This document shows, one piece after another, positions 23,911 through 35,958 of a stretch of DNA of 64,000 nt (position 1 is the stretch's first letter; every line of letters starts with the position of its first letter). Both the position numbers and the translations under genes were made by a program. The notes under the pieces are model-generated. The model made no database searches. It saw only the letters and a list, made by a program, of their open reading frames with translations, and was not told where the DNA came from. Origin of the DNA: Botryotinia globosa (taxonomy: Eukaryota; Ascomycota; Leotiomycetes; Helotiales; Sclerotiniaceae); assembly GCA_014898425.1 (NCBI GenBank), contig RCSZ01000005.1, forward strand, positions 496,001-560,000. Direction: 5' to 3'.

Positions 23911-25725
23911 GTTATAGTTAGACTTATGTGGTTGTACATACGTTGTGAATTAAATGGTTGAGATTCCGTGTATTTGTTCTCCATTTTTGGTAATTGAGTG
24001 ATCGATACAAGATCAGAAGAGCACATTCTTCACACTATACTCAGTGCCCATGTATATAAGTCTATCTTACCAAGAAACTCAAACTCTTGAACAAAGAAAC
24101 TCGATCAGGGTTAAAACTCGCTAATCATCAGCTCATCGTCACGCGCAGAGAGCAACGATGGTCCCGTATTTTTGACAGTAGCAGTCGCATTCCGACTTTG
24201 TCTATTTACTCAAATTATTGTCCATCACCAATAATGGTCAGCATACTGATTCTGAGAACATCGAAGTTAGATCCCGATTCCAAGGGGACATATGAATTAT
24301 TCACATCTCTTGTAGATATTTCTGGTATATCTCAATTAAAGCCCGAGGAAGTCTTTTTATAGGGATAAGTGAGGTTGCTGACTTTGAAAATCTAGGCGTT
24401 GAGGTACTGGCTGCCGAGACACTAGTCTTGGGAAACTTTGGCAGATCGGTAGTAAGAGCGGTACTGGTACTGGTGGTCGAGCAGGCAGTGAACCCGGTGA
24501 GCTCACGGTCGCGCTTTTGTATTTGTTCTACCGAGTCGCCGGAGAAGTCCAACAAAGCGTCTCTGTTAAGCTGGTAGAAGTCTTCTGGGGACGCTCTAGC
24601 CAAAGCGTCGAACACCTTTGCGTATTAATTCTTGACCTACTCGCCGGGTCAAAGGTAAAAAGAGGGGAATTATAGAGTATCCGAAGCAGCAGAGGAAATT
24701 CGAGGTTTCAATATTTAAAAGCACGCCAATGTCTGAATGTATCTCAGTGTCGAGAAATACCTCAAAGTCGAAAATTCAATGTTCGCAACACTCTGGATGT
24801 CCCATTTAGATTCGGGAATCAAAAGCTTTGTGTATATCATTGCAACCTGGACTATCACAAGTTTCAGGGAATGAACTTACAAGCTTCAATATACGTCAGT
24901 AGTAACTTGAATTCAACTTGAGCTATTGGAATTTTGATACCAGAGATGCTGTGGCTCTGTAGTATATGTGAGTACTTTTAATTCACTGAGTTGAGTTTCA
25001 ATAAACTTAAGTGTCGTTCCACAAGTCCAAATTCTTGTCTGTTGTATAAGCAAGTCTATCTCTTTCAACGGTCAGTATATCTTGAAGAAATGGGTTCAGG
25101 AGATTACCCTTTAAAGCGTTTGACTTCTTGTCCAGGCTCCATTTCCTTCGTTTGGCGTAAGAAAAAAAAATAGTGTTTGAAGACTCGTTTGCTGTTTGTT
25201 GCCGGGATATAGAGGATCAGTATACTTGATTTGCTGAAGAATGTTTCTGAGAAAAGGCTGGCAGCGCGGGTTGTCTTCATTCGTGAACACGGAACCAAAA
25301 AAGTATTTGACGAAAGACTATTTATCTGCGTAAAGCACGATTCGATGTTAGCTCTAGTGCTCACTGTATAGAACTGAGTTTCCTAATGAAGTTGGGCGGA
25401 AATTCAAGACGGGTTCCCTTACACATATGGTCAATAATTATCGCGGAGCTGGAGCTAGAGGCCTGATTATAGCCGATTGGCAGGCCATTCTGAAGCTTGT
25501 CTCCTTGAACCTTTTGCAAAGTATTAATAGCACAGAGACTTGTATCATTATTGCCCATTCTTCAATCGCACACCATCTCGCTTGCTCTTTTCTACGCCAT
25601 AACTTCACTGCTTAAAAACCCACTCTTCGCATTTTCAACGCAATCAACAATTCCTCAACGACTCACTATCAAAAAATTTCATGAATAGTATCACATTCTG
25701 TGGCCCTCATTACTGAAGATTCAAC
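23911..25725. other. 1.8-kb intergenic region
   Basis: No supportable gene. A minus-strand frame at 24301-24615 (104 codons) lies in a less AT-rich patch (24390-24620) and might be a relic, but it has no recognisable motif. The last ~150 bases before 25726 are the promoter and leader of the F-box gene. Confidence 0.5.
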
Positions 25726-27123
25726 ATGATGGGATTCGCAGCATTGCCCGGTGAACTTCTTTCGATTATTGTTTCATTGGTTCCTAGCGGCACTCTCCGT
25801 TCTCTCTCTCTTGTATCAAGGGCCTTTAATCGATGTTCGACCCCACAGCTGTATCGATATATATATCTATGGCAGCCTGGTAAAAGCAGTTATGATGCTC
25901 CCAGCATTCCGGATTGGAGGAGCAGATATCAGCACTTAAGATCATCACCTCATTATGACACGGATCAAATATATGGTACTACACGTATTTTTGATCTGGA
26001 CCTCTTCCTCCGTATAGTCACCGAATCAAAAGTGATACGTTCCTATGTTGTTGGTGTTTCTATGACTTATCGATCAAATCAAGAAGAATCCGTATTTTCA
26101 GTAGTCCAACTTCTGCGACCCTCCCTTGCGTATCTTCATCTAAATTGCGCATTGGACACAATGTTTCGAAACAGAGCACTCTTGTCTCTTGCCAACTGCT
26201 TGGAAGTTGAAATATCAGAAAGAGACGACATCGATAAGCAAACAAGAGATCTTAAAAATGTTACGTACAAGGAGTTAATCCTTTTATCTTTTGATTTCCC
26301 TGACGTGAAACTACTCGCTCTATCCGGCGTTCAAGATTGGGATTTATTCATGCAGAATAGTCCCGATAGATCGAGTACCTCAAACATTACATCCATATCT
26401 CTCACCAACACGGTGCCAGCAGATCGAGGCTTGATGAAGCTTATATCGTGGCCAAAGGCTCTAAAGTCTTTCCGCTACGAGCTCGCGCTTTCAGAGACTC
26501 GTAAATATCGGCGGTTCGAAAGTTCTCCTCGCTCAGATAGATTTGTTTTATCAGCAAAAGATTTCAGCGACGCTCTGCAACCGCATGAACATTGCCTTGA
26601 AGAACTCTTCAGCGAAGGCCACACCACTTGTGATGAGCCTAATTTTGATCCAAGGCAGTCCATTGACCTTCATTCATTCACCAATTTAAGAAACATTGGG
26701 CTTCCGCTTAATTTTCTGTTCACCTCTCAGTCAGACGCGGCCGATTATGGGATCTCCTATTCCGCCACAGCAATCTCAAAAATTCTTCCACCTGCCCTTG
26801 AGAAACTGCACATTGAGATGAATAACGAATATGTTTGGGTGGCATTCTTCTCTTTTGTCCCTGTTAATAAGAGAAATTTTGGCACTCTCCTTGATGATAC
26901 AGATCTTGAACTAGGGGAGCTGAGCGATTTCATATGTGAAATCGTGAAGAATAAGGATACGCAATACACAGGACTACGTTCAATCATATTTGGGCGGTCT
27001 GTCACTTGGTGCAACAAGGAAATCCATAATTTCGAAGGTAATGAACGCTGTGCTGAGGTATTTGAGGCGTGCAAAGCAGCCAATGTCCACATTTCTTGGA
27101 ATAGTCGTGACACGACGCCTTGA
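25726..27123 (+). CDS. F-box protein
   Basis: A single exon of 465 codons. Residues ~6-50 form an F-box: LPGELLSIIVSLV, then LRSLSLVSRAFNRCSTPQLYR, with the expected Leu-Pro start and the LSLVSR core. The rest has leucine-rich segments without a clear repeat family, as in many fungal F-box proteins. The F-box binds Skp1 so that the protein recruits substrates to an SCF ubiquitin ligase; the substrate is unknown. The start MMGFAALPGELL places the F-box at the N-terminus as usual. Fungal genomes carry many fast-evolving paralogs of this kind, and no pathway link to the neighbours is evident. Confidence 0.88.
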   Translation: MMGFAALPGELLSIIVSLVPSGTLRSLSLVSRAFNRCSTPQLYRYIYLWQPGKSSYDAPSIPDWRSRYQHLRSSPHYDTDQIYGTTRIFDLDLFLRIVTESKVIRSYVVGVSMTYRSNQEESVFSVVQLLRPSLAYLHLNCALDTMFRNRALLSLANCLEVEISERDDIDKQTRDLKNVTYKELILLSFDFPDVKLLALSGVQDWDLFMQNSPDRSSTSNITSISLTNTVPADRGLMKLISWPKALKSFRYELALSETRKYRRFESSPRSDRFVLSAKDFSDALQPHEHCLEELFSEGHTTCDEPNFDPRQSIDLHSFTNLRNIGLPLNFLFTSQSDAADYGISYSATAISKILPPALEKLHIEMNNEYVWVAFFSFVPVNKRNFGTLLDDTDLELGELSDFICEIVKNKDTQYTGLRSIIFGRSVTWCNKEIHNFEGNERCAEVFEACKAANVHISWNSRDTTP

Positions 27124-28420
27124 TTAAGATCATAGAAGGCAGAGCCACGATGGCTTAACTTGTGCAGCAACTGTCGGAAAGATAGGTTTGTCATGAGAAT
27201 GGTGGAGCTAATTGGCTAGAAAGCTGGCGAAGATAATGGAAATGATGGTTTGAAAGATATGGATTACAAAAAGTTGAATTTAGATTAAAGACAATAAATA
27301 GTTTACAATTTCAACACATTTTAAACCGCTAGCACGACAGTTCTACTCCCTTAAAAACTATACACGCACCAAAACACTTTTGAGAGACTTTTAGTATATG
27401 ACCACGAATTGCTCCAGTAAATAGATACAATAATAGAGTTTCAACTGGTTAAAGCTTTGGGGAAAAAAAGGTTGACGGTACAACCTAATCCTCATTCCGG
27501 AAGCGACCACAAAAATCAAGTGGAAAAATAGTAACGAAATTCCCCAAACATCATGGAACTGATCCAACGATAGCGCCCACTCTTTGTATTTAAACTTCTC
27601 ATCAGCAGAGTCTTAGAGATGGTCTCTTCTCGAACACCAATAAGAAGAGCAAACGCCTCCCGGTCGCCGATGACAGATAAATAGATGAAACATAGCAGGA
27701 CGTTGACTATGATTTTTAACCAACCCCATACAAAATTGTTTAATAAGCATGTGCATTTCGTACTTCACATGCCATACCGTGGAGCGATCTAAATGACAAG
27801 CTAGCCCTCCTTTCCCCAAAGGTACTGAATCTTTTGAACTTTTGATGTGTGCAGGAGGGACACTTGTCCCATACTTATAGCGACTGAGAATATGAATGTT
27901 TTATTTCACTTTAGGACCTTGCATTTAGACATCCTATGTCTCACAGTAGGATAAATCAAGCAGGAACATGCTTCTATGTGAAAGCCAGAAATGTACGAAA
28001 TATCATTGCTTATATATTTCGCAATTACTATCTGAAAAGTTCACCCATTCATCCACACAATCACGCTTCATCAAAAGCGATTGATCTATAAACATCAAAG
28101 CAAAATATAAACCGTTTTGAGTAACCATCTATAGATCCATCCATTCATGAGACCCAATCACCTCCTGGCGGTTGAAGCCAAGAAACCCTCTATATGTTTG
28201 TGTATTCTTAAACGCCTTATGCATCCCAAGTCATGATCACATCACATCATATCATAATACATGATAGATAGATACCCACAACTCCTCCCAATGTTGAATT
28301 ATTCATGTTGAAATTCCTTTTGATGTTAACCCTTCCTTTCCCACCCGAAAGAAAAAGTTAACCATATGCTCGCTAAATGTTAAAATGTGCAAAACAAAAT
28401 GCTAAAATGCTAAAATGCAA
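27124..28420. other. 1.3-kb intergenic region between convergent genes
   Basis: Contains the 3' ends of the F-box gene and of the convergent GCV2 gene. AT-rich, with no gene or structured repeat recognised apart from a short AAAATGCTAAAATGC run near 28380-28420. Confidence 0.55.
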
Positions 28421-31400
28421 TTATGTAGGTTGTGGAGCCGAAACACCAGTGATGCCGTTTTCAGCATCTTCCGTTGCTTCCACGGGTCCGCATGTACAAA
28501 AGAGATTGGTATCGCCGTAGGCTGCAGGTATGTTAGCAAATGAGATTACATAGAAATATAGAGAAGCTTACCATCATCCAGTCTAGTGACGGATGGCCAG
28601 TATTTCTTCTCCTTGAGATAAGGCAATGGGTATGCGGCCTGCTCTCGGGTGTATGGGCGATTCCATTCTCCAATAAGAAGATCCTTCTGAGTATGTGGCG
28701 AATTCTTCAAGACGTTGCCTGCCTTTGGAATCGTGCCATCTTCCACGGCTTGAATTTCTTTGCGGATTGATATCAATGCATCAATGAAGCGGTCAAGTTC
28801 TTCCTTGCTTTCAGACTCAGTGGGCTCAATCATAAGGGTATTGGCGACTGGCCAACTCATAGTCGGAGCATGGAAACCATAATCCTGAAGACGCTTGGCA
28901 ATATCAATAGCCTCAACACCTGCCGACTCTTTGAAACCACGAGCATCGAGGATGAACTCGTGAGCACAACGAGAATTGGCGTTCGTGTATAGGATTGGGT
29001 AGTGAGGTCGGAGACGAGACATGATATAGTTGGCATTCAAAAGAGTGATCTTGGTAGCATGAGTCAATCCTCTACCGCCCATCATCTTTACATAAGCCCA
29101 ACTAATTGGCAAGATACTGGCACTTCCGAAAGGAGCACCGCTGACTGGGGCAATGGCATTCTCACCACCAGTCTTTACCAATGGGTGGCCAGGTAGGAAT
29201 GGTGCCAAATGAGATTTAACACCAATTGGACCAACACCTGGGCCACCACCACCGTGAGGAATACAGAATGTCTTGTGGAGATTAAGATGGCATACATCGG
29301 CACCGATCTCCCCAGGTGAACACAATCCAATTTGAGCATTCATATTGGCGCCGTCCATATATACTTGACCTCCATGTTGATGAACAAGATCACATGCAGC
29401 CTTGATTTCTGGCTCAAAAACACCAAATGTACTTGGATATGTGATCATGATAGCTCCAAGTTCTTCGCTATATTTCTCACATTTTGCTTTGAGATCTGCC
29501 ATGTCGAGGTTACCAGACTTGATGTCACATTTTACAGTAACAACGCGCATACCTGCCATAGCAGCTGATGCAGGGTTGGTACCATGGGCAGAAACGGGAA
29601 TCAAGCAAATATCACGCTTCTTCCCAGGCTGTTGTTCTTGGAACTTGCGAATCACACGTAATCCGGTAAATTCTCCTTGTGCACCTGAATTCGGTTGCAG
29701 AGATACTGCATCAAATCCAGTGATAGTAGCCAGATCAGCCTCAAGCTCATCGATCAAAGTCTTGTAACCAGTTGCCTGATTAGTAGGAACAAAGGGATGA
29801 ATTGAAGAGAATTCTGGCCATGTAACTGGAGCCATTTCGGTAGTAGCATTGAGCTTCATTGTGCAGGAGCCCAAGGGTATCATGGAATGTGTAAGGGACA
29901 AGTCCCTTGATTGGAGGTGATGAATGTAACGAAGGATCTCGGTTTCGGAGTGATGTGTGTTGAAGACAGGATGAGTGAGGTATTGGGATGATCTCTTCAA
30001 TTCTGCAGGAATCGAACCATCAAAGGGAGTTTGCAACTCAGTAGTGTTCGCAAAAGATCCCGATCCTGTCTGGGAAAACTTGGCGAATACGGATATGATG
30101 TCCTCGAGATCCTTAATGTCAACCGTTTCGTCAATAGTGATACCAAGTCGGCTATCATCGAACTTTCTTAGATTGATCTTGAAAGTCTCGGTGGCATAGT
30201 TAAGGACTTCATCAGATTTACCCTGCCCAACATCAACCACGACCGTGTCAAAGAGAACTTTTCCGTCGGAGCCCGTTCCTCTGGAATTGGTCTCAAATCC
30301 AAGACTCTTAAGTCCGTCCTGAACATATCGAGCTCCTTGAATAGCTCTCTCAGCAATAGCCTTGAGACCTTCTGGACCATGGTAGACTGCATAGAATGCA
30401 CTCATGTTGGCCAATAATGCTTGAGCCGTGCACACATTGCTAGTAGCCTTTTCTCTGCGGATATGCTGTTCTCTAGTTTGCAAAGCCAATCTCATTGCCT
30501 TGTCCCCCAGCCTATCTTTCGATACACCAATGAGACGTCCAGGAATCTTTCTCTTGTACTTGTCACCGACGGCGAAGAAAGCGGCATGCGGACCACCATA
30601 ACCAAACGGAACACCAAAACGCTGGGCATTTCCGAAAGCAATGTCGGCACCAAACTCTCCAGGCGGTGTGAGGACAGTAAGAGCTAAGAGATCAGTAGCA
30701 ACACTGAAAGTTGCGCCTTGAGCATGAATGACATCTGCTAGGCCACGGAAGTCTTCAACGCCACCCTCGGTATCAGGGTATTGTACCAGAGCTCCAATGA
30801 GATCATTGCCAAGTTCCTTGAGGCGAGCTCCACCATCTGCAAGAACATCTCCAACCTCAATCTTTATATCAAATCCATCTGCTCGGCTTTGTAAAACTGC
30901 TAATGTCTGTGGGTGGACTAAATGACTAACAAAAAATGTCTTATTCTTGTTTTTCTGCCTAGCAAGTGGAAGGGCATTCATTGACAAGGTCATAGCCTCG
31001 GCAGCGGCGGTGGATTCATCGAGTAGCGAGGCATTGGAAATTGGTAAAGCCGTCAAATCGGAGACAAGTGTTTGGAAGTTTAAAAGCGATTCTAACCGAC
31101 CTTGACTAATCTCAGGTTGATATGGCGTGTAGCTAGTGTACCATCCTGGACTTTCCAACACATTTCTCTTGATAACCTCCGGAACTCGGGTTCCGGCATA
31201 TCCACATCCAATATAACTTCGCATAATCGTATTTTCGGACGCAATCGACTTTAGTCTCGCAAGCAATTGAGATTCTGTGAACCCTTCTTGTGACGATTCT
31301 GATTTGGCGTCGATTTTGAGATCTTTAGAAGACAAAATGTCGCGAGGTAAAACTTGCTCCACAAACTCGTCCAGACTCTTGACTGGCGGATCCAAAGCTT

Positions 31401-31692
31401 TCAACATTTGTTCTGTAGAATCCGCATCAGGGCCAATATGTCGGCGCGCAAAGGTATCCAAAGGAGCATAGACTCCCCTGGAATTTAAAGTCGAAGGCGA
31501 ATTGATTGTCTCATCCTTTGCAGAGCTTTTGTAGAAAGTTCGTCGTCCAATTGGCTTTAAAACCGTGGCAGAACTTGGAGATTGACCAGAGGTCCACGGT
31601 CGTGTGATGGTTGAGCTTCTCAAAGAAGAACTTCTCGATTGAAGCGCCACTCGAGTGAATCTCGCACGAAGTGCAAGACTTGAGGCAACCAT
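28421..31692 (-). CDS. GCV2: Glycine dehydrogenase (decarboxylating), P-protein of the glycine cleavage system
   Basis: A large exon (31692-28572) and a short last exon (28521-28421) are joined across a 50-nt intron (GTAAGC donor, TGCAG acceptor), making 1073 residues, slightly longer than yeast Gcv2. The N-terminus (MVASSLALRARFTRVALQ) is rich in Arg and Ser without acids, a typical mitochondrial targeting peptide. The DTFARRHIGP start of the P-protein domain is at ~75-85. The pyridoxal-phosphate lysine is in HLNLHKTF (Lys ~807) followed by IPHGGGGPGVGPIG. In the matrix the enzyme decarboxylates glycine and passes the aminomethyl group to lipoyl H-protein, feeding one-carbon folate metabolism. 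The unspliced alternative would end at once in ISM, whereas the spliced tail (AYGDTNLFCTCGP) is the conserved C-terminus. Confidence 0.97.
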
Positions 31693-32314
31693 TGTTCTTG
31701 AGTTTGCAGAAATCCGCGAAGCTCTTGAACCTGAAGGTTTGGTTGCGAAACTTATATATTAAGAAAGAGAGTCGGTGGATTTAGGAGTGAGCTGTACGAA
31801 AGTTAAATTCTGGGGAGGGGTCCGGAAATATTAGGAACAGCTAGGATTGTGAGTGCACCGAGTGTCATAAACCCCACATTCAGATAAGATGATAGAGATA
31901 GTATCAGATATGAGTGAGGTATGAGATTTATTATGAAACAATACAGGAAAACGACAGTGAGTATGGATGAACGACAAGATGAGAGATGAGTCTATTTTAT
32001 ATGAAATCTAATGGTTATGCAACTAGTAACTTTTTTTTTTCTAATATGATAGAACTAGAGGCGGGATAAGGATTCATGACAAGATAAGTTCAGTCAAGCC
32101 GAATAAGATTCACTCAAAACAGTGATTGATGAGCCACGAACCCGTTTTCAGTTTAGTGTACCAAGAAACCTTATTAAATGTTCTAATTACGCACATGGAA
32201 GTAGTAAGCAAATGTGACGGAAAGAAAGATTAAAATTCATAATTGTAGTGTGTAAAACATCAACTCATCGTCGACCTTAATACTTCAACACATCTACCTT
32301 TTTATACCACAAAA
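31693..32314. promoter_or_regulatory. Divergent promoter region, GCV2 / TOM5
   Basis: About 620 bases between the starts of two nuclear genes for mitochondrial proteins that are read in opposite directions. AT-rich, no factor site called. Confidence 0.5.
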
Positions 32315-32568
32315 ATGTTCGGAGGACGTAGGTGACATCTGTAAATCATATCTGCGAACTTTTCTAACTTCAATCTTAGCACCACCACCACCATCGGCAG
32401 CCGAGCTTAAGGCTCAAGAGGAAGAAGCTACCCTCACCGTGCAACGAGTCATTACATGGTCTATTCTTCTTTATCTTTGTATGTTTTACTCTTTTATATT
32501 AGTACCCTATCTGTACTGACTTTCCGATAGCACCTTTCGCCGTCAAGAGCATTCAAAACCTCATCTAG
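32315..32568 (+). CDS. TOM5: Mitochondrial import receptor subunit TOM5
   Basis: Three small exons, 32315-32327 (13 nt), 32380-32478 and 32531-32568, encode only 49 residues, below the size found by simple ORF scans. Introns are 52 nt each with clear signals: GTAGGT and GTATGT donors, TTCTAAC and TACTGAC branch points, and TTAG and ATAG acceptors. The protein starts MFGG, has a proline run, then a charged helix (ELKAQEEEATLTVQRV), and ends in one membrane helix (ITWSILLYLSPFAVKSIQNLI). This is the layout of fungal Tom5, the small tail-anchored subunit of the outer-membrane TOM channel that helps pass precursors to the pore. Length and order match the family, and all phases agree. Confidence 0.9.
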
Positions 32569-33010
32569 GATTGCAAACGAATAATGCATCATGACCTGTA
32601 CAACATAAGCGCATGAGAAGATCGAGGAGGTGTACAATAGGATGGGAATATGCATGGATATAATGTGCAAGCGCTGCATATATGAATTGCTGGCCTTGTC
32701 ACATATATCTCTTTCGTGCTAGAGAGTAAAAATTGCGAGGATCGAGAGGGGATCATAAACATACTCTAGAAAGAGCTCTAGAAGCGTAACTCTGCTCTTC
32801 AAGGCATCGCAGCCAAAGTAACAGAGGCAGTGAAAATGAAGTTACACATGAACAAGAACGCTTTTTGTAGCATCCGGAATCCTGCTACTACATATGTCAT
32901 ACAAGATCATGTCTCTGTGCATCTATCAAGTCAAGTCTATATGGAAAAGAAGTTTTCGCCCTCTTCTCCCCTTCTCCCACCAGCACCAGTCTCACCCCTC
33001 CACGGGCTTT
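32569..33010. other. Intergenic region between convergent TOM5 and GNAT genes
   Basis: About 440 bases with the 3' ends of both genes. No further gene seen. Confidence 0.5.
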
Positions 33011-33760
33011 CTAGTTGAACTTCCTCAGAAACTTCTCCCTAATCTCCTCCACCTTCCTTTTCTGCCCCCCTTTCTCATCAAAATTGTCCAGCTCCAACCA
33101 CTCCACTAGCGCCTCCCTGACCCCCTCCCACTCATCCAAAATCACACTCGCATACCAACTATCCCTCCTCCGTCCCCTCACGACCATGTGTCTCCTGAAA
33201 AGCCCCTCCGCTACAAAACCCAATCTCTCCGCCGCCCTCTTACTTCCCGTATTCTCCGCATTGCATTTCCACTCTACTCTCTCATACCCCAACTTGAAAC
33301 AATAATCCATCAAAACAAAACAAGCTTCCGTTGCTTCTGTGGTCCTCTGCAGTACCTTCGAGAATAAAACATGTCCAACCTCAATTCTCCTCTGATCTGG
33401 TACAATATTCAACAGACTTATAACTCCCACGGCTTCTCCACTTGGTAAGATGATTGTCCAATTAACGAAGCTAGATTCAGAGTAATTAATAAGCCACGTG
33501 AGATATGCTGTGAAGTCTTCAATGGTGTTAAAGGGTCCGCCGGGCATATATTTGTAGAGCATATATTTTTCCGCCCCGCCGACATGTTTCCAGAGGTCCG
33601 GGATGTGGTCTGCAGAGAGCGGAACGAGGGAAATGCGATTTGTAGTGTGGGAAAGGGGAGTTAAAGGGGGGAAGGGAGGGGAATTTGGGGAGACGCTCGG
33701 GAAGGAGGTCTCGAAGTCGGCGGGGTAGAGGGAGACGGGTGGGATTGGGGGTGGTGTCAT
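33011..33760 (-). CDS. GNAT-family N-acetyltransferase (RimJ/RimL type)
   Basis: Single exon of 249 residues. It shows the acetyltransferase_3 layout: an N-terminal substrate part (NRISLVPLSADHIPDLW), the beta-4 strand IEVGHVLFS, the acetyl-CoA binding loop QRTTEATEA, and the terminal motif KCNAENTGSKRAAERLGF typical of RimJ/RimL relatives (N..S...A.RLGF). A HMVVRGRRRDSWYASV strand follows. Substrates of such fungal proteins are usually small amines, peptides or antimicrobial compounds; which applies here cannot be said. No targeting signal is visible, so it is probably cytosolic. The coding strand is GC-richer than its surroundings. Confidence 0.88.
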   Translation of the reverse strand: MTPPPIPPVSLYPADFETSFPSVSPNSPPFPPLTPLSHTTNRISLVPLSADHIPDLWKHVGGAEKYMLYKYMPGGPFNTIEDFTAYLTWLINYSESSFVNWTIILPSGEAVGVISLLNIVPDQRRIEVGHVLFSKVLQRTTEATEACFVLMDYCFKLGYERVEWKCNAENTGSKRAAERLGFVAEGLFRRHMVVRGRRRDSWYASVILDEWEGVREALVEWLELDNFDEKGGQKRKVEEIREKFLRKFN

Positions 33761-34126
33761 TTTGAATGAAAAGTTTGCGAAAATCGATTGGTCGCTTGGT
33801 AGTACAGATGAAGGCTTTTGAATTTCGGCATCAAAGCTGGTCTCTTATCTTTATAGGAGGTTGATCTTTTAGGCTATGAGTCACTTGGCCCCATGGAGAG
33901 AAATGATAAGGGCGTAATTATGACATGTGCATATGCCAAACTTTCCAAAATCAACACATTATAGGCAGTTATTTGCAATCAGTTTGAAGTGAAAGGGAAA
34001 TTACTACGATTAGTCTGTAATTAAGCTTCCATATTGTACAATGTCTATCCTTTTTTTTACATCCCAACCAACTCCATGAAGTCTAAAGCACTTCCGATCA
34101 AATTAACCATGGGTATTTCGCATCAA
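33761..34126. other. Intergenic region
   Basis: About 365 bases holding the promoter of the GNAT gene and the 3' end of the NUP57 gene, both on the minus strand. Nothing else recognised. Confidence 0.5.
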
Positions 34127-35456
34127 TCATCGGCCAAATCTTGTCCTCGCTGCTATTTGTGGTGGCTGCTCTTTTTCCCATTCGACATAATCCTTGTGTA
34201 CCCTATCCAACTCCTTTTTTAAATGTGCTAATTGAGTTTGATAGTCTTCGAGAATCTATTTTGTGAGTCAGCATCATATCATTACTTCGGTAGAAATTGT
34301 GACAATTACCTTCTTGCATCGCGCGGTCATGGCGTCGTCCAAAATCTCTCCATTTTCTTGCCCAACCTTCTCCAGTTCCGTCCTCAATAACCGACCTCGC
34401 TCTTGAACGTTGATCATTCGAGCCCAAATCTCTTCTGCTCTGGCACCCAGTGCTGGATCGCTAGCCCCCTTTTCTATCTTAATAAGTTTAGCTCTCAGGT
34501 CCTCCTCGTCTCCACTAAGAGCATAGCCTCTGTTTCTTAGGACCTGCACTTTAGTCGCCAATGCTATGCATCGTTGTTTCAAGATGACATGTTTCCTCCT
34601 CGCATCCATTGCCCGTATACTCGTTCTCGTGTCGTGATTTTGCAGCAGGTTCGACAAACTAGCATTGATACTATGTAACCGAGTATTGAATGCTGCAAGA
34701 TGATTTTGCTGAGCTTTGATTCTGTCGCCCATCATTTGGAAACCGATACATGCGACTGGAATATATCCAGGTCCTGGCTTTTTCGAAAGGGCTTCTTCCC
34801 AAGCTCTTGGGTCTTCGTTGGGTTGTGGTTGATAGAATGGTGCTTCGTCCACGCCAACGTTATTATAGAAGAAATATTGGAAGGCACAGTCCTTGCTTCC
34901 TGTATCCCATTTACCCACAACTGTTTCAATCTGGTCTATCACACTCTTTTCTCCTACATCAAAATTAGTTCGCGCTTTGAATGAGTTTCGATAGGTACGT
35001 ACGAGGTTTCAGTGCACTTGTATTTGTAAACAAAGAATTTCCAAATTGTCCTTGTGACTGGCCCAAAGCTTGCGACGATTGGGTCTGCCCAAATAAACCA
35101 GTCTGTTGCTGTGATCCTCCCAGGATTGTGTTTTGCTGCTGCTGGGCCGCTTGCTGCTGCGCTCCCATAGTCTGTCCAGAGAATAACCCTCCCGGTTGTT
35201 GCTGGTTCTGTTGAGTGCTTCCGCCGAAGAGCCCGCCAGCCTGTTGTTGATTTTGTTGAGTATTTTGTCCTGCGCCGCCGAAGAGCCCTCCTCCCTGATT
35301 TTGAGCTCCTGTAGTTGTAGTCGAGCCAAATAATCCTCCTGGCTTTTGCGCGGCATTTGTAGATCCAAATAAGCCACCTGAAGGTTGTGCGGTATTTGTT
35401 GACCCGAATAAACCTCCGCCAGCTGGCTGGCTTTGACCGAACGTACTTCCAAACAT
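34127..35456 (-). CDS. NUP57: Nucleoporin NUP57/Nup54 (GLFG repeats plus coiled-coil domain)
   Basis: Three exons, 35456-35003, 34953-34310 and 34255-34127, with 49- and 54-nt introns give 408 residues. The first ~150 residues are an FG domain with repeated GGLFG units separated by Gln/Asn-rich linkers ([11 protein letters not shown] start, then at least six GLFG). After the first intron comes the Nup54 alpha-helical region ([36 protein letters not shown]), then long coiled coils to the end at RTRFGR. The protein is part of the Nsp1-Nup57-Nup49 complex lining the central channel of the nuclear pore. The start MFGSTFGQ was preferred over an upstream in-frame start (35531) because FG nucleoporins usually begin this way. 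It is divergent from the NDUFA8 gene. Confidence 0.93.
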
Positions 35457-35958
35457 AGCTGTTCTTCTATGCGCCCGGGAGTATAGAAGTGCCGAAATAG
35501 AATCACTGAGGGAAGATGCAAGTAGCCTCAAGGAAATTGTGGTACAGTGGATAATTGCAGCTACTCAAGAAAATGTTGACCTTGCGAGCGCGCTTGATAA
35601 TATATTATTGGGACTGTAATATTTTATCGGATATACGTTGCGGCAATTTAGTTTTTCTAAGCTAAAACATGAACAATAGAAATGAATTGGCGAGATACTG
35701 TTCAATGTTGAAGCTGATACGGTATTTTTCACAGGGTGAAAGGTATAGAGAGTGAATTGAATTCTTATTTTGCTGGAACATAAGTTCGTTGTCAGGACGA
35801 AGCTCTTTTGATCGGTCGCGACTGCTGAGAGGTCGGCTGATGAGCCAATCAACTTCCGCGTTTTTGACTTGACCTTAAAGCTTCATACTGCATTGAACCT
35901 CCAAAACACTCAATTACGGGCTTTGCAAACCCAATATCTCCTCACAACATATTTCAAA
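35457..35958. promoter_or_regulatory. Divergent promoter region, NUP57 / NDUFA8
   Basis: Five hundred bases between two divergent conserved genes. No specific element called; no further gene seen. Confidence 0.5.
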
